A stretch of DNA of 64,000 nt from JACQFK01 sp964619955. GTDB lineage: Bacteria; Planctomycetota; MHYJ01; JACPRB01. Each line of letters opens with the position of its first letter. Within the stretch, counting starts at the first letter, position 1. Positions 32,661 to 41,078 of this stretch are shown here, piece after piece. The notes beneath the pieces are model-generated. The model saw only the letters and a list, made by a program, of their open reading frames with translations, did no database searches and was not told where the DNA came from. The stretch spans positions 51,281 to 115,280 of the forward strand of contig CAZUJF010000015.1 of NCBI GenBank assembly GCA_964619955.1, read 5' to 3'. The translations under genes were made by a program, and so were the position numbers.

Positions 32661-34327
32661 GTCCGGCCGGCGGCCTTCTTGAATCCGGTCCACATCAAGG
32701 CCAGACAAGCCAGGATCAACCCCACGTGCAGGCCGGCAAAGAACAGCAGTTCATCGAGCTTGCCCAGCAGCCGTTGCCCCAGCGTCGTGTCCCCCGGATA
32801 GCTCACCCAACTGCTGAATGCGGCCAGGTAGGGCGCCGGGTTGATCAGGTAGAAGACGCGATCAGTGCTTCTGAGGGAAAAGACGATGAGGGTCATCAGC
32901 ATCAGGAGGAAGGGGAGCAGGAAGTAGAGAAACAGCATGGCTCCGAAGGCGTTCGAGAAGGCGCGGCGAAGCGAGGGCGCGCGCAGCGAGATCAAGGCGG
33001 AGAGCGTGTAGATCAGCAGGATCGGCAGGGCGACGGTGAGTACGATCAAGCTCCAGGCCCAGAGTTCGGCGCCCAAGACCAGCGATACGGCCGTGCTGGC
33101 CAGCAGCAGCAGGCCCGCCAGCGGGATCAGGTCGGCCAGTCCTCCCAGCAGCTTGGATCCCAGGATCTGCGCGCTGCTCAGCGGAGTGGTCAGGAGGATG
33201 TCCCATTTGCGCTCCTCCTTCTCCTTCACGAAGAGCCCGGCGCCCGCGCCGACGGCGAGCAGGAGCAGGAGCAGGCCGCCCAGCCAGACGAGCACGGCCA
33301 CCCCATAGCGTTCGCCGCCGGAGAAGATGAGGCTCAAGGGCGCCAGGACGCAGAGGAAGATCGCGAGCGCGATGCGGAAGCGCCGGCCCAGGCGGCTGCC
33401 GGAGCCGGATCTCAGCTCCTTCCAGAGCAGCGGCCAGCGTTCCCAGACAGGGGGATGCGAGGAGCTGGGTACGCTGGGGGGCATGCCGGGGAAGAGCATG
33501 TTTTCGAGCTTCGCCAGCGTGCTTCGGGATTCCAGGAGGACCCTGAGCCGGCGTCCCGTGAACCAGACCAGCAGCAGCGCCTGGGCGAAGGAGACGGGCA
33601 CGGCGAAGATCCAGGAGTCGACGGGCAGGCCGCTGGGGCCGAAGCTTCCGGCCATCGCCATGCCGAGGGCCCAGGCCGGATGCAGACAGGCGATGGCTCC
33701 GATCACGAACATCTCCGGGAGCCCGCGTGTCATCCACAGCAGTAAGGCGGGGGCGATCGAGTAGAGCGAGAGGATCACCACCGAGCTGATCGCCGCCCCG
33801 GCGCCCGTCTTGAAACACGAGGAACAGAGCAGGGCGGTGCCCGCCCCCAGCGCCCCGCAGGCGAGCGAGAGCCCCGTGCACCAGGCCAGCGCCGACGGCG
33901 GCACGCCGCCCAGGAAGACGCAGATGGCGAGCACCGGCGTGCCGGCGAGCACCACCATGAGCGGCTGGGCGAGCGCGGCCTGGAACTTGCCGAAGGCGAT
34001 TCGGAAAGAGGACAGCGGGGTGAGTCCCAGCAGGCCGAGCGTTCCGCCCCGGGTCTCCCGCGTGATCTGATCCGAGCCGCCCGAGATGCCCTGCAGGGTC
34101 GCGAAGAGCACCTGGAAGACGGCGAAGACGCTGAACAGCTGCCGTCCGATCGTCGCGTATTCCGAGAGGGATTCCCGCGAACGGAACCGCGTGAAACTGT
34201 GCCAGAAGGAATAGAGGATCATCCCCACGAGGCCGACGTAGAAGACCCGGCCCGCGTAGAGCGTCCAGCTCCGCGACCCCGCGCGGAGTTCCTTGAGCAT
34301 GACGGGATCGGGGAACCAGGGGGCCAT
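32657..34327 (-). CDS. ABC-2 type transporter permease (second copy)
   Basis: A 556-residue membrane protein with about 12 hydrophobic helices. It begins MAPWFPDPVMLKELRAGSRS, like the start of the neighbouring permease, with a second KELRSGSGSRLG motif midway, so it looks like two ABC-2 halves joined. It is one base pair removed from the next gene upstream on the same strand. Together with the ATPase it should form an exporter of unknown substrate. Confidence 0.82.
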   Translation of the reverse strand: MAPWFPDPVMLKELRAGSRSWTLYAGRVFYVGLVGMILYSFWHSFTRFRSRESLSEYATIGRQLFSVFAVFQVLFATLQGISGGSDQITRETRGGTLGLLGLTPLSSFRIAFGKFQAALAQPLMVVLAGTPVLAICVFLGGVPPSALAWCTGLSLACGALGAGTALLCSSCFKTGAGAAISSVVILSLYSIAPALLLWMTRGLPEMFVIGAIACLHPAWALGMAMAGSFGPSGLPVDSWIFAVPVSFAQALLLVWFTGRRLRVLLESRSTLAKLENMLFPGMPPSVPSSSHPPVWERWPLLWKELRSGSGSRLGRRFRIALAIFLCVLAPLSLIFSGGERYGVAVLVWLGGLLLLLLAVGAGAGLFVKEKEERKWDILLTTPLSSAQILGSKLLGGLADLIPLAGLLLLASTAVSLVLGAELWAWSLIVLTVALPILLIYTLSALISLRAPSLRRAFSNAFGAMLFLYFLLPFLLMLMTLIVFSLRSTDRVFYLINPAPYLAAFSSWVSYPGDTTLGQRLLGKLDELLFFAGLHVGLILACLALMWTGFKKAAGRT

Positions 34328-34328
34328 C

Positions 34329-35963
34329 TCAGCGTCTCCCCAGGCGGCGGTCCGAACCCCACACCATCGACGCGAGCAGCCCCAGGGATCCCGTGATCCA
34401 GAGCGATCCGAAGAAGAGCAGCCGGGCGACCGCTTCGTGCCGCAGCGCGAGACTGGGCGGCCTCAGGGACAGGGGCTCCAGGACCCAGACCGGATTCAGG
34501 CAGGAGAGCAGATAGAGCGGCCCCGGAAGCGCGGCGCCTCTCGCGCCCGGGGGCGCCAGCAGGGTGATCAGCAGCGGCAGCAGGAGCAGCACGCCGCAGA
34601 TCAGGCCTCCGGAGATCAGGAAGGCCCCCTGGACGCTGCGCGCCCGCAGGGAGGCCCAGGCGCCCAGGAGGTAGATTCCGAGCAGGAACACGAACATGAC
34701 GCCGCTGTACACGAAGAGGCCGGTCGGCCCCTCCCACCACGAAAACGCGAGCGATACCAGCAACGCCAGGTTGAGGACGCCGAAGGCCTCGGGACCCAGG
34801 ACCCCCGCGGCAAGCTTGCTCAGCACGATCCGGGCGGTGGACAGCGGCGTGGACAGCAGCAGTTCGAGACGGCGTCCCTCCTTCTCCGACGCGAAGAGCG
34901 TCGCGCCCGCGGTCAGCGAGAGGGCTCCGAAGAGCGAGGCCAGGAAGAGAAACGACGCCAGACTCCGCCCTTGCGAGAAGGCCCAGAGCAGGAGGATGAA
35001 GAGGAAGCCGTAAACCGCGGCGGACCAGCGTCCCATCGTCGTCCAGACGGCGGCCGCGCGCGTGACGTAGGACAACCAGAGGACGGGATGCTGTTCCCAC
35101 AGCTCCGCATGCGGCGTCAGGATCCCGAGTTTGACCCAGCGCTGGAAGATGTTCGGGTCGAGCGGCGCCGGCGGGAGCAGCGAGGCGCCGCGCTGCATCC
35201 GGACCACCATGACCGTGGCCGCCCGGCCCAGCACCCAGTACGCGATTCCGAAGGAGGCCAGCGTGGCCGTGGCCCAGGAGAAGGCGTATCCCGACGAGGG
35301 TCCCGAGGGGGTCAACAGGAGGAGCGGCGCGGTGTACAAGGGGTGCAGGAACGGAGCGATGAAGATCACCGGAAAGCCGCCCATCAGCACGATCGCCAGG
35401 GGCAGCAGGCTGTACGCCACGAAATAGCCGAAGCCCAGGAGGATGGCCTTGGGCACCGTCTCCGCGACCGCCGAGGCCCGGAGGCCGAACGCGGCCCCCA
35501 GCATCGCCAGCGAGAACGTGAGCGCGCTGCTCCAGAGCAGGTCCAAGGGATCCAGCCCGAGGTAGACGCAGAGCGCCAGCGCCGGGACCCCGGCCAGGAG
35601 CAGGGAGCCCGCGTGCAGGACGGAGGCCTTCCATTTGGACCAGACGATCCTTCCCGCGCCCAGCGGCGTGGAGAGCAGGATCGCGAGCGTGCCCGAACGG
35701 CGTTCCTGGACGATGCGTTCCGCGGAGCTGCCGAGGGCGGCCAGGAAGACCAGCAGCATCTGCAGCGGGACGAAGGTCCGGAACAAATCGCGTCCGAAGC
35801 TCGCGTACTCCGAGGCCTGGGCCAGCGAAACCCGGGCCACGATCGTGGTCCAGAACTGGTAGAGCAGGATGCCGCCGAGCCCCACGTACGCCACCCGCGC
35901 GGTGTACGTGTGGCCGCGCCGGGAGCTGACGAGGATCTCCTTGAAGGTCAGCGCGTGCGCCAT
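34329..35963 (-). CDS. ABC-2 type transporter permease (first copy)
   Basis: A 544-residue polytopic protein with the same layout as its downstream neighbour: MAHALTFKEILVSSRRGHTY at the start, IVQERRSGTLAILLSTPLGA (the ABC-2 coupling region) and a second EGRRLELLLSTPLSTARIVL. The duplicated R-x-G-T-L/R-L-x-x-L-L-S-T-P motif shows an internal repeat. It follows the ATPase gene by one base. Substrate unknown. Confidence 0.83.
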   Translation of the reverse strand: MAHALTFKEILVSSRRGHTYTARVAYVGLGGILLYQFWTTIVARVSLAQASEYASFGRDLFRTFVPLQMLLVFLAALGSSAERIVQERRSGTLAILLSTPLGAGRIVWSKWKASVLHAGSLLLAGVPALALCVYLGLDPLDLLWSSALTFSLAMLGAAFGLRASAVAETVPKAILLGFGYFVAYSLLPLAIVLMGGFPVIFIAPFLHPLYTAPLLLLTPSGPSSGYAFSWATATLASFGIAYWVLGRAATVMVVRMQRGASLLPPAPLDPNIFQRWVKLGILTPHAELWEQHPVLWLSYVTRAAAVWTTMGRWSAAVYGFLFILLLWAFSQGRSLASFLFLASLFGALSLTAGATLFASEKEGRRLELLLSTPLSTARIVLSKLAAGVLGPEAFGVLNLALLVSLAFSWWEGPTGLFVYSGVMFVFLLGIYLLGAWASLRARSVQGAFLISGGLICGVLLLLPLLITLLAPPGARGAALPGPLYLLSCLNPVWVLEPLSLRPPSLALRHEAVARLLFFGSLWITGSLGLLASMVWGSDRRLGRR

Positions 35964-35964
35964 C

Positions 35965-36891
35965 TCAGGCCAGCTCCCCCTTGGTCAGCTTCAGGAACGC
36001 GTCCTCAAGCGTGAGCTCCGCGATCCGGAAGAGCTTGAGCCGCAGCCCCTCCTGCAGGATGAGGCGCGGGATCTCGTGCGCGTCCCGCGAGCCCGGTTTG
36101 AGCGTGACCTTGAGCTGCCCCTCCGTCTCCACGACGGACAACACGAAGGGCTGCGCGGCCAGCAGCTTCTGGGCGCGGGCGGCATCATCGAAGACCTCCA
36201 CGAGCCAGACGTCGTCCCCCTGCACCTGGGCCATGGCCTCCTTGAGGCCGCCCGCATACAGCAGCCGGCCCTTCTCGATGAGGCCGATCTTGTTGCAGAG
36301 GTCGGCGAGGTCCGCCAGGATGTGCGAGGAGATCAGGATGGTCTTGCCCATCGCGCGCAGCTCCTTGAGCAGGGCGCGGATCTCGATGCGCGCGCGCGGA
36401 TCCAGCCCCGAGGCGGGTTCGTCGAGGAAGAGCACCTTGGGGTCGTGGACCAGGACGCGGGCGAGCCCGAGGCGCTGCTGCATGCCGCGCGACAGGGTCC
36501 CGATCAGCGCCTCCTTCTTTTCGGTGAGGTCGGTGAGTTCCAGGACGCCGTCCACCGTCGCGCGCCGTTTCGGCCCCGTGATGCCGTAGGTCGAGGCGAA
36601 GAACTCGAGGTACTCCCGCACCTTGAGCTCCTCGTAGACCCCGAAGAAGTCGGGCATGTACCCGATCACGCGGCGGACCTGGTCGGCGGAGCTGCGGACG
36701 TTCCGGCCGTCCACCTTCGCCGTCCCGGAACTGGGCTCCAGCAGCGTGGACAGGATGCGGATGAGCGTCGTCTTTCCGGCGCCGTTGGGCCCGATGAGGC
36801 CGAACATGTCGCCCGCTTCGAGCGTGAACGTCGCGGACTTCAGGGCTTCGTGGCCGCCGTAGGACTTGCAGAGGTCGGTGACTTCGATCAT
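35965..36891 (-). CDS. ABC transporter ATP-binding protein
   Basis: A 308-residue ABC ATPase. Walker A is LIGPNGAGKTTLIRIL, the signature LSRGMQQRLGLARVLVHDPK, Walker B VLFLDEPASGLDPRAR, and the H-loop ISSHILADLADLC. A C-terminal domain of about 90 residues follows, as in CcmA/NatA-type exporter ATPases. I start at ATG 36891, which overlaps the stop of the upstream gene (ATGA); translation upstream of it has no family match. It powers the two permeases that follow. Confidence 0.93.
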   Translation of the reverse strand: MIEVTDLCKSYGGHEALKSATFTLEAGDMFGLIGPNGAGKTTLIRILSTLLEPSSGTAKVDGRNVRSSADQVRRVIGYMPDFFGVYEELKVREYLEFFASTYGITGPKRRATVDGVLELTDLTEKKEALIGTLSRGMQQRLGLARVLVHDPKVLFLDEPASGLDPRARIEIRALLKELRAMGKTILISSHILADLADLCNKIGLIEKGRLLYAGGLKEAMAQVQGDDVWLVEVFDDAARAQKLLAAQPFVLSVVETEGQLKVTLKPGSRDAHEIPRLILQEGLRLKLFRIAELTLEDAFLKLTKGELA

Positions 36892-38927
36892 GGGGGAGGT
36901 CCCTGAAAGATCCGGTGGAGCACGACGGTGGAGACTTGCGCGGGCGCGGGGCCGAAGCGGATGATCGGGCCCGCCTGTTTCGGCCACGCGAGCAGGACGC
37001 TCCCGCCGGCGTCGATCCAGGGACGGGCGTCGAGACGCCGGGCGATGCCGCTGAGCGCTTCGAGGTCCTCCCGTCTGGGCGGGAAGCTCAGCCCCATCAG
37101 GCAGCGCCGCACGAGCGGGCGGACGTTCTCCTCCAGGATCGTCCCTTCCGGGCCGACCTTCATGGCCCAGTTCTGGTTGTCTCCGGCCTGGTTCAGCGTG
37201 AAGATCTGTCCGTGGGCCTCGAGGAAGGCGTCGAGGTTCGAGTAGTGGCGCGCCCCCGTGAGGCTGCGTTCGCCGGGCGCGAGCGGCCCCATCCAGTAGA
37301 ACCCTTCCGAGGTCGCGAGGAAGGAGGACTCATACTCTCCGCCCGAAACCGTGATGCGAAGGGTGATCTCTTTTTCGGACCTGGACTCGATGCGGTACTG
37401 GACCGGCGCGGGACCGCTTCCCGGGCGGTCCAGGACGGCCAGTCCGGTGCTCAGCCGGTTCAGGCGCCAGGAGTGGGTCTCGCGGGGCCCTTCGCCATGG
37501 ACGACCGTTGTGTCGACGAGTTCGCCCATCACGTCGTTGTAGAGCGCGCGGGCGATGAAATTCGTGCTCACGGGGTCCGCTCCGCCGGAGATCCCGTACT
37601 CGCCGTCCGCCGGCGCGAGCAGGCCCGCGACGGAGCGCACCCGGGAGCTTCCGGATTCCGGGAAATGGTCGATGACGCTGATCTCCCGTTGATGCGCGGC
37701 GCGCTGGATGAAGGCGCCGCCGCTCACGAGGATGACGACCGTGAACAGGGCGACGTAGCCGGGGAAGCTGAACCAGGTCCATTCGAGGCGCTTGAGCATC
37801 CGGAGCAGGAGGTAGTCGAAGGGGCCGACGACGATCACGTAGAGGATGATGAGGAGGAATAGGCCGCCGATCTGCGGGGGCTCGACGTTGGGGAACTCCG
37901 CGGCGTGCCGCGCCAGGGCGACGTTCCCGATGAGGCCGGGGGCGCGCATCAGCAGCTCGGGCCTGGCCGGCACCGGGGCGGGCGTTCCCAGGAGCCAGAT
38001 CCAGAAGGCGGAGGATTCCTTCCAGGCGGGGAACGGATCCTTGGAGAGATCGAAGGCGATGAACGTGACGCGGCCCCCGGCCCGGCGCTCGTCCACGACG
38101 AGCGGGACCTCCTCCTGTTCGAGCAGCACGCGCCCCCGCTGCCGGGTGCTCTCGAGGACCACGACGCGGCCGTCGGGCGGCGGGGCGACCGGCCTCAGGC
38201 CGTCGAGCAGGAGGAACTCGCGTCCGGTGCCGAGCTTGACGGGCAGCAGTCCGGCCACGGCGCTGCCGCCGAAGTCCGCGGCGCTGGAGCGACTCACGAT
38301 GAAGTGTCCGCCGGCCTGGATCCATTCCGAGAGGGCATCGACCTGAGCGGGGGAGCGGAGCTCGCCCGCACGCCCGTCCAGCCAGAGCAGGGCGTGAAGC
38401 GAGAAGTAGGCGGCGCTCTCCTCCGGCAGTTCGTCGGGCAGGATGCGGCTGAACTCGCAGCCCGCCTTCTCGAATCCGCCCAGGGGGGCGCGGCCGACGA
38501 CGGCGACGAGGCGTTTGCCGGCCTCGACCGTGCGCACGGGCAATTCCCCCAACCCGAGCGTGCGGCCGTTCGCGTTGAGCGCATAGACCCAGAGGCTGTG
38601 GCGCTCGCCTTCGGGGGCGGGAAGGGCGAGCGACAGGCGTTTCCGGGAACGGGCGGGGAGGATCAGGACGCTTTCGTGGACCGCGCCGATCCGGCCGTGG
38701 AGTTGCTCCCACGGGGGGCGGGCGCTGTTCTGGGACGCGCCGGGGGCCGCCCAGGTGACGCGCAAGCGGATGGGACGGTCTTCCGTGGCGGGGTTGTCGA
38801 GGTCGATCTGGACGGGCGCCGGCTCGCCCCGGAGGACCCGTCCGCCCCAGCCGCCGATGCCCGAGACCTGAAGTTCCTGCGGGGCCTGCACGGGGGCCAG
38901 CAGGCAGAGCGAGAGGAGGAAGGACAT
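36888..38927 (-). CDS. Large membrane-anchored protein of the ABC cluster
   Basis: A 679-residue protein with a signal peptide (MSFLLSLCLLAPVQAPQ). The first 330 residues look extracytoplasmic, with an Ig-like part (GGRVLRGEPAPVQIDLDNP) and an alpha/beta part similar to the glutamine-amidotransferase-like domains found beside ABC-2 exporters (IQAGGHFIVSRSS). Two helices, LFLLIILYVIVVGPFDYLLL and FPGYVALFTVVILVSGG, sit mid-protein, followed by a second exported domain. It is the first gene of the four-gene unit and is coupled to the ATPase. It probably works with the exporter; the precise role is not known. Confidence 0.7.
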   Translation of the reverse strand: MSFLLSLCLLAPVQAPQELQVSGIGGWGGRVLRGEPAPVQIDLDNPATEDRPIRLRVTWAAPGASQNSARPPWEQLHGRIGAVHESVLILPARSRKRLSLALPAPEGERHSLWVYALNANGRTLGLGELPVRTVEAGKRLVAVVGRAPLGGFEKAGCEFSRILPDELPEESAAYFSLHALLWLDGRAGELRSPAQVDALSEWIQAGGHFIVSRSSAADFGGSAVAGLLPVKLGTGREFLLLDGLRPVAPPPDGRVVVLESTRQRGRVLLEQEEVPLVVDERRAGGRVTFIAFDLSKDPFPAWKESSAFWIWLLGTPAPVPARPELLMRAPGLIGNVALARHAAEFPNVEPPQIGGLFLLIILYVIVVGPFDYLLLRMLKRLEWTWFSFPGYVALFTVVILVSGGAFIQRAAHQREISVIDHFPESGSSRVRSVAGLLAPADGEYGISGGADPVSTNFIARALYNDVMGELVDTTVVHGEGPRETHSWRLNRLSTGLAVLDRPGSGPAPVQYRIESRSEKEITLRITVSGGEYESSFLATSEGFYWMGPLAPGERSLTGARHYSNLDAFLEAHGQIFTLNQAGDNQNWAMKVGPEGTILEENVRPLVRRCLMGLSFPPRREDLEALSGIARRLDARPWIDAGGSVLLAWPKQAGPIIRFGPAPAQVSTVVLHRIFQGPPP

Positions 38928-39000
38928 GGATCGGCTCTATTCTACCTCAAGAGCCTGTCCAGAGGCGCGATTGAGGAGGTTATAAACCTTGAACCGCCTG

Positions 39001-39006
39001 TATAAT
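39001..39006 (+). promoter_or_regulatory. -10 box TATAAT upstream of zinc-ribbon protein A
   Basis: A perfect TATAAT lies 47 nt before the chosen ATG 39054 and only 2 nt before ATG 39009. A transcript from it would begin after the earlier ATG, supporting the later start, which has GAGGCGAGGA upstream. Confidence 0.5.
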
Positions 39007-39053
39007 AGATGCCGAACCCGGCATGGGGCCCGGTTCGAGAGGCGAGGATATTC

Positions 39054-41066
39054 ATGGCACGGATCGATCTTCAGTGCGTCTGCGGATTCTTCTTTGCGGT
39101 CGCGGACCACCAGCTGGCGAAAGCCGCCTGTCCCTCCTGCGGCAAGCCCGCGGCCCGGCCCGCCCCGGCGGCGGCTGCTTCGGCATCCGCGCTCGATCAC
39201 AAAAAGCTCAAGCTGATCATCGGCGGCGGCGTCGCAGCGGTGGTGCTGTGCATCGCGGTGGTCGTGCTGGTGCTCATGAGCCGGAGCGGTGAAAACCCCT
39301 ACGAAAAGGAACTGGAGCGGGCGGACAGGAAATCGCCGCAGAAGAAGACGGCCGTCGAGGCGGCCACGCCGTCCGCGCCGGGAGGCGCGGCTCCCAAGAT
39401 CCCTCCGACCAAGGTGCCGGTGACGGCGGCGGTCAAGACGCCCGCCTCGACGCCGGCGAAGGCGGCGCCGTCCTCTCCGCCGCCCTCCAAAGCCGCCGCG
39501 CCCAAGCCCGGTCCCGTGACGTTGAAGAACCCGCTGAGCGCCGAGCTGGCGAAGCGCCTGAAGGACGAGATCTTCACGCTGAACCCGTTCTATCTGGGGT
39601 CGGTGCTGGAGGGCTATTCCCCGGAACGCTTCACGCAGCTTTCGAATGGCGCCCAGGCGACGGACGAAGAAGCCGCCCAGGTCATGAATCTCCTGAGCGG
39701 GGCGCGCTCGAAGGCGGCGCGCGACGACCAGTCCCGCATCCTGGAATTGTATGCGAGCGCGGAAAAGGAGGCCTTCGAGGGGCTGCCCGTCGACCGCGTG
39801 AAGATGAAGGACGCGCGCGTGATCCAGTGCCGCATCGTCGAGGACGGCGCGGAGGTCGTGAAGGTCGAGCGGCGTCTGGCCGGCGGCGTGGGCGGCTTCC
39901 TGAATCTGCGCCGCGAGGAGATCGAGCTGATCGAGAAGGGGAAGGGCATCGGCGCCGACTGGCCCGCGCGCTGGGAACTGGCGTTGAAAAGCCCCCCGGC
40001 GCAGCAGCAGGCCACCTGGGACTGGTGCAAGACGAACGCGCTGACGGGTCAGGCCAAACTGATGGCGTTGCTGCTGCTCAAGGGCGACCCGTCGATCCAG
40101 AAGGCGCGGATCGAGGCGGGCCTGGCGCCCGATCCCGTGAAATTCTCGGAGGACATGGCGCGCGGCGGCATCATTTCGTTCCAGGGGCGCAACTGGGGGG
40201 CGAAGGAGCTCAAGCTCAAGTTGTTGAAGGACGGCTACGCCCTCATGGACGGGAAATGGTTCGGCAAGAAGGAGCGGACGATCTCCGTCCCCGGACTTTT
40301 CAAATATGAAGGCCAGTCGGACCAGCCGGTGCAGATTTCATCGGTGACGGCGCCGCTGTCCCACGACGAGGAGACGGTTTTCAAGCTGGCCCTCGACGCC
40401 GGCTCCGGCTCGTTCTCCGAGCAGCCCGAAGTGCGCCTGCTGCGGCGCTTCTATGCGCCCACGCTCGGCGTGATGCCCAGTGCGCCTCTGAAGGGGGGCG
40501 GATACAACGTGCCGGTGGATACCGTGGAGACCCGATATCAGCTCCGCGTGGACAACGGCAGCCCGGGGGCGGGCACGCCGACCCAGGGCGAGGTCCTGAT
40601 CTCCGTCCCGCTGGACGTGCCGCTCCTGGAGGCGTCGGTGATGACGCTGGCCGAAGTGAAGGGGGGCGGCTCCATCACGGTGTATCTGGTGAACGGCGAC
40701 GGGCCGCGGACGAAGCTCTACACCTGCAGCGGCAAGGAGGACGGCCTCCACAAACTTCCGGATTCCATCAAGGGACGCACCCAGGTCGATCTCGCCGTGG
40801 TCATCTCGGCGCCGGCCGCGTATTCGACGAAGGCGGAGCGGCGCACGGCGAGGCCGGTGAAGAAGAACAACAACCGGGTGATCGAGCAGGGGATCGTGGT
40901 GGTGCACTACCGGCTCATCCCGGAGTACAAGGCGGTGCTTTTCCCCTCGACCTCGAACACGTTCGAGGTCTTCCGCCTCAAGGCCCAAGTGGCCGAATCC
41001 CTGCCGCTCTACGACAAGCTCTTCGAGCAGTGCCCGGAGCTGCTCAAGGAAGAGGCGCCGAAGTAG
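39054..41066 (+). CDS. Zinc-ribbon membrane-anchored protein A
   Basis: A 670-residue protein. A zinc ribbon with C8-x-C10 and C26-x2-C29 (QCVCG ... CPSCG) leads into one membrane helix at residues about 50-70 (LIIGGGVAAVVLCIAVVVLV). A Lys/Ala/Pro-rich linker follows, then a large extracytoplasmic part with no named family. It contains the small beta domain VKMKDARVIQCRIVEDGA at about 39792-39948. The start MARIDL matches that of the paralogue MARITL in the next gene. Function unknown. It ends 12 bases from the convergent paralogue. Confidence 0.75.
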   Translation: MARIDLQCVCGFFFAVADHQLAKAACPSCGKPAARPAPAAAASASALDHKKLKLIIGGGVAAVVLCIAVVVLVLMSRSGENPYEKELERADRKSPQKKTAVEAATPSAPGGAAPKIPPTKVPVTAAVKTPASTPAKAAPSSPPPSKAAAPKPGPVTLKNPLSAELAKRLKDEIFTLNPFYLGSVLEGYSPERFTQLSNGAQATDEEAAQVMNLLSGARSKAARDDQSRILELYASAEKEAFEGLPVDRVKMKDARVIQCRIVEDGAEVVKVERRLAGGVGGFLNLRREEIELIEKGKGIGADWPARWELALKSPPAQQQATWDWCKTNALTGQAKLMALLLLKGDPSIQKARIEAGLAPDPVKFSEDMARGGIISFQGRNWGAKELKLKLLKDGYALMDGKWFGKKERTISVPGLFKYEGQSDQPVQISSVTAPLSHDEETVFKLALDAGSGSFSEQPEVRLLRRFYAPTLGVMPSAPLKGGGYNVPVDTVETRYQLRVDNGSPGAGTPTQGEVLISVPLDVPLLEASVMTLAEVKGGGSITVYLVNGDGPRTKLYTCSGKEDGLHKLPDSIKGRTQVDLAVVISAPAAYSTKAERRTARPVKKNNNRVIEQGIVVVHYRLIPEYKAVLFPSTSNTFEVFRLKAQVAESLPLYDKLFEQCPELLKEEAPK

Positions 41067-41078
41067 GCGGGGGTCGCG

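Noticed and set aside
36892..36987. A 32-residue N-terminal extension of the ABC ATPase
   Set aside because: It overlaps the upstream gene, has no family match, and ATG 36891 has the standard ATGA coupling.
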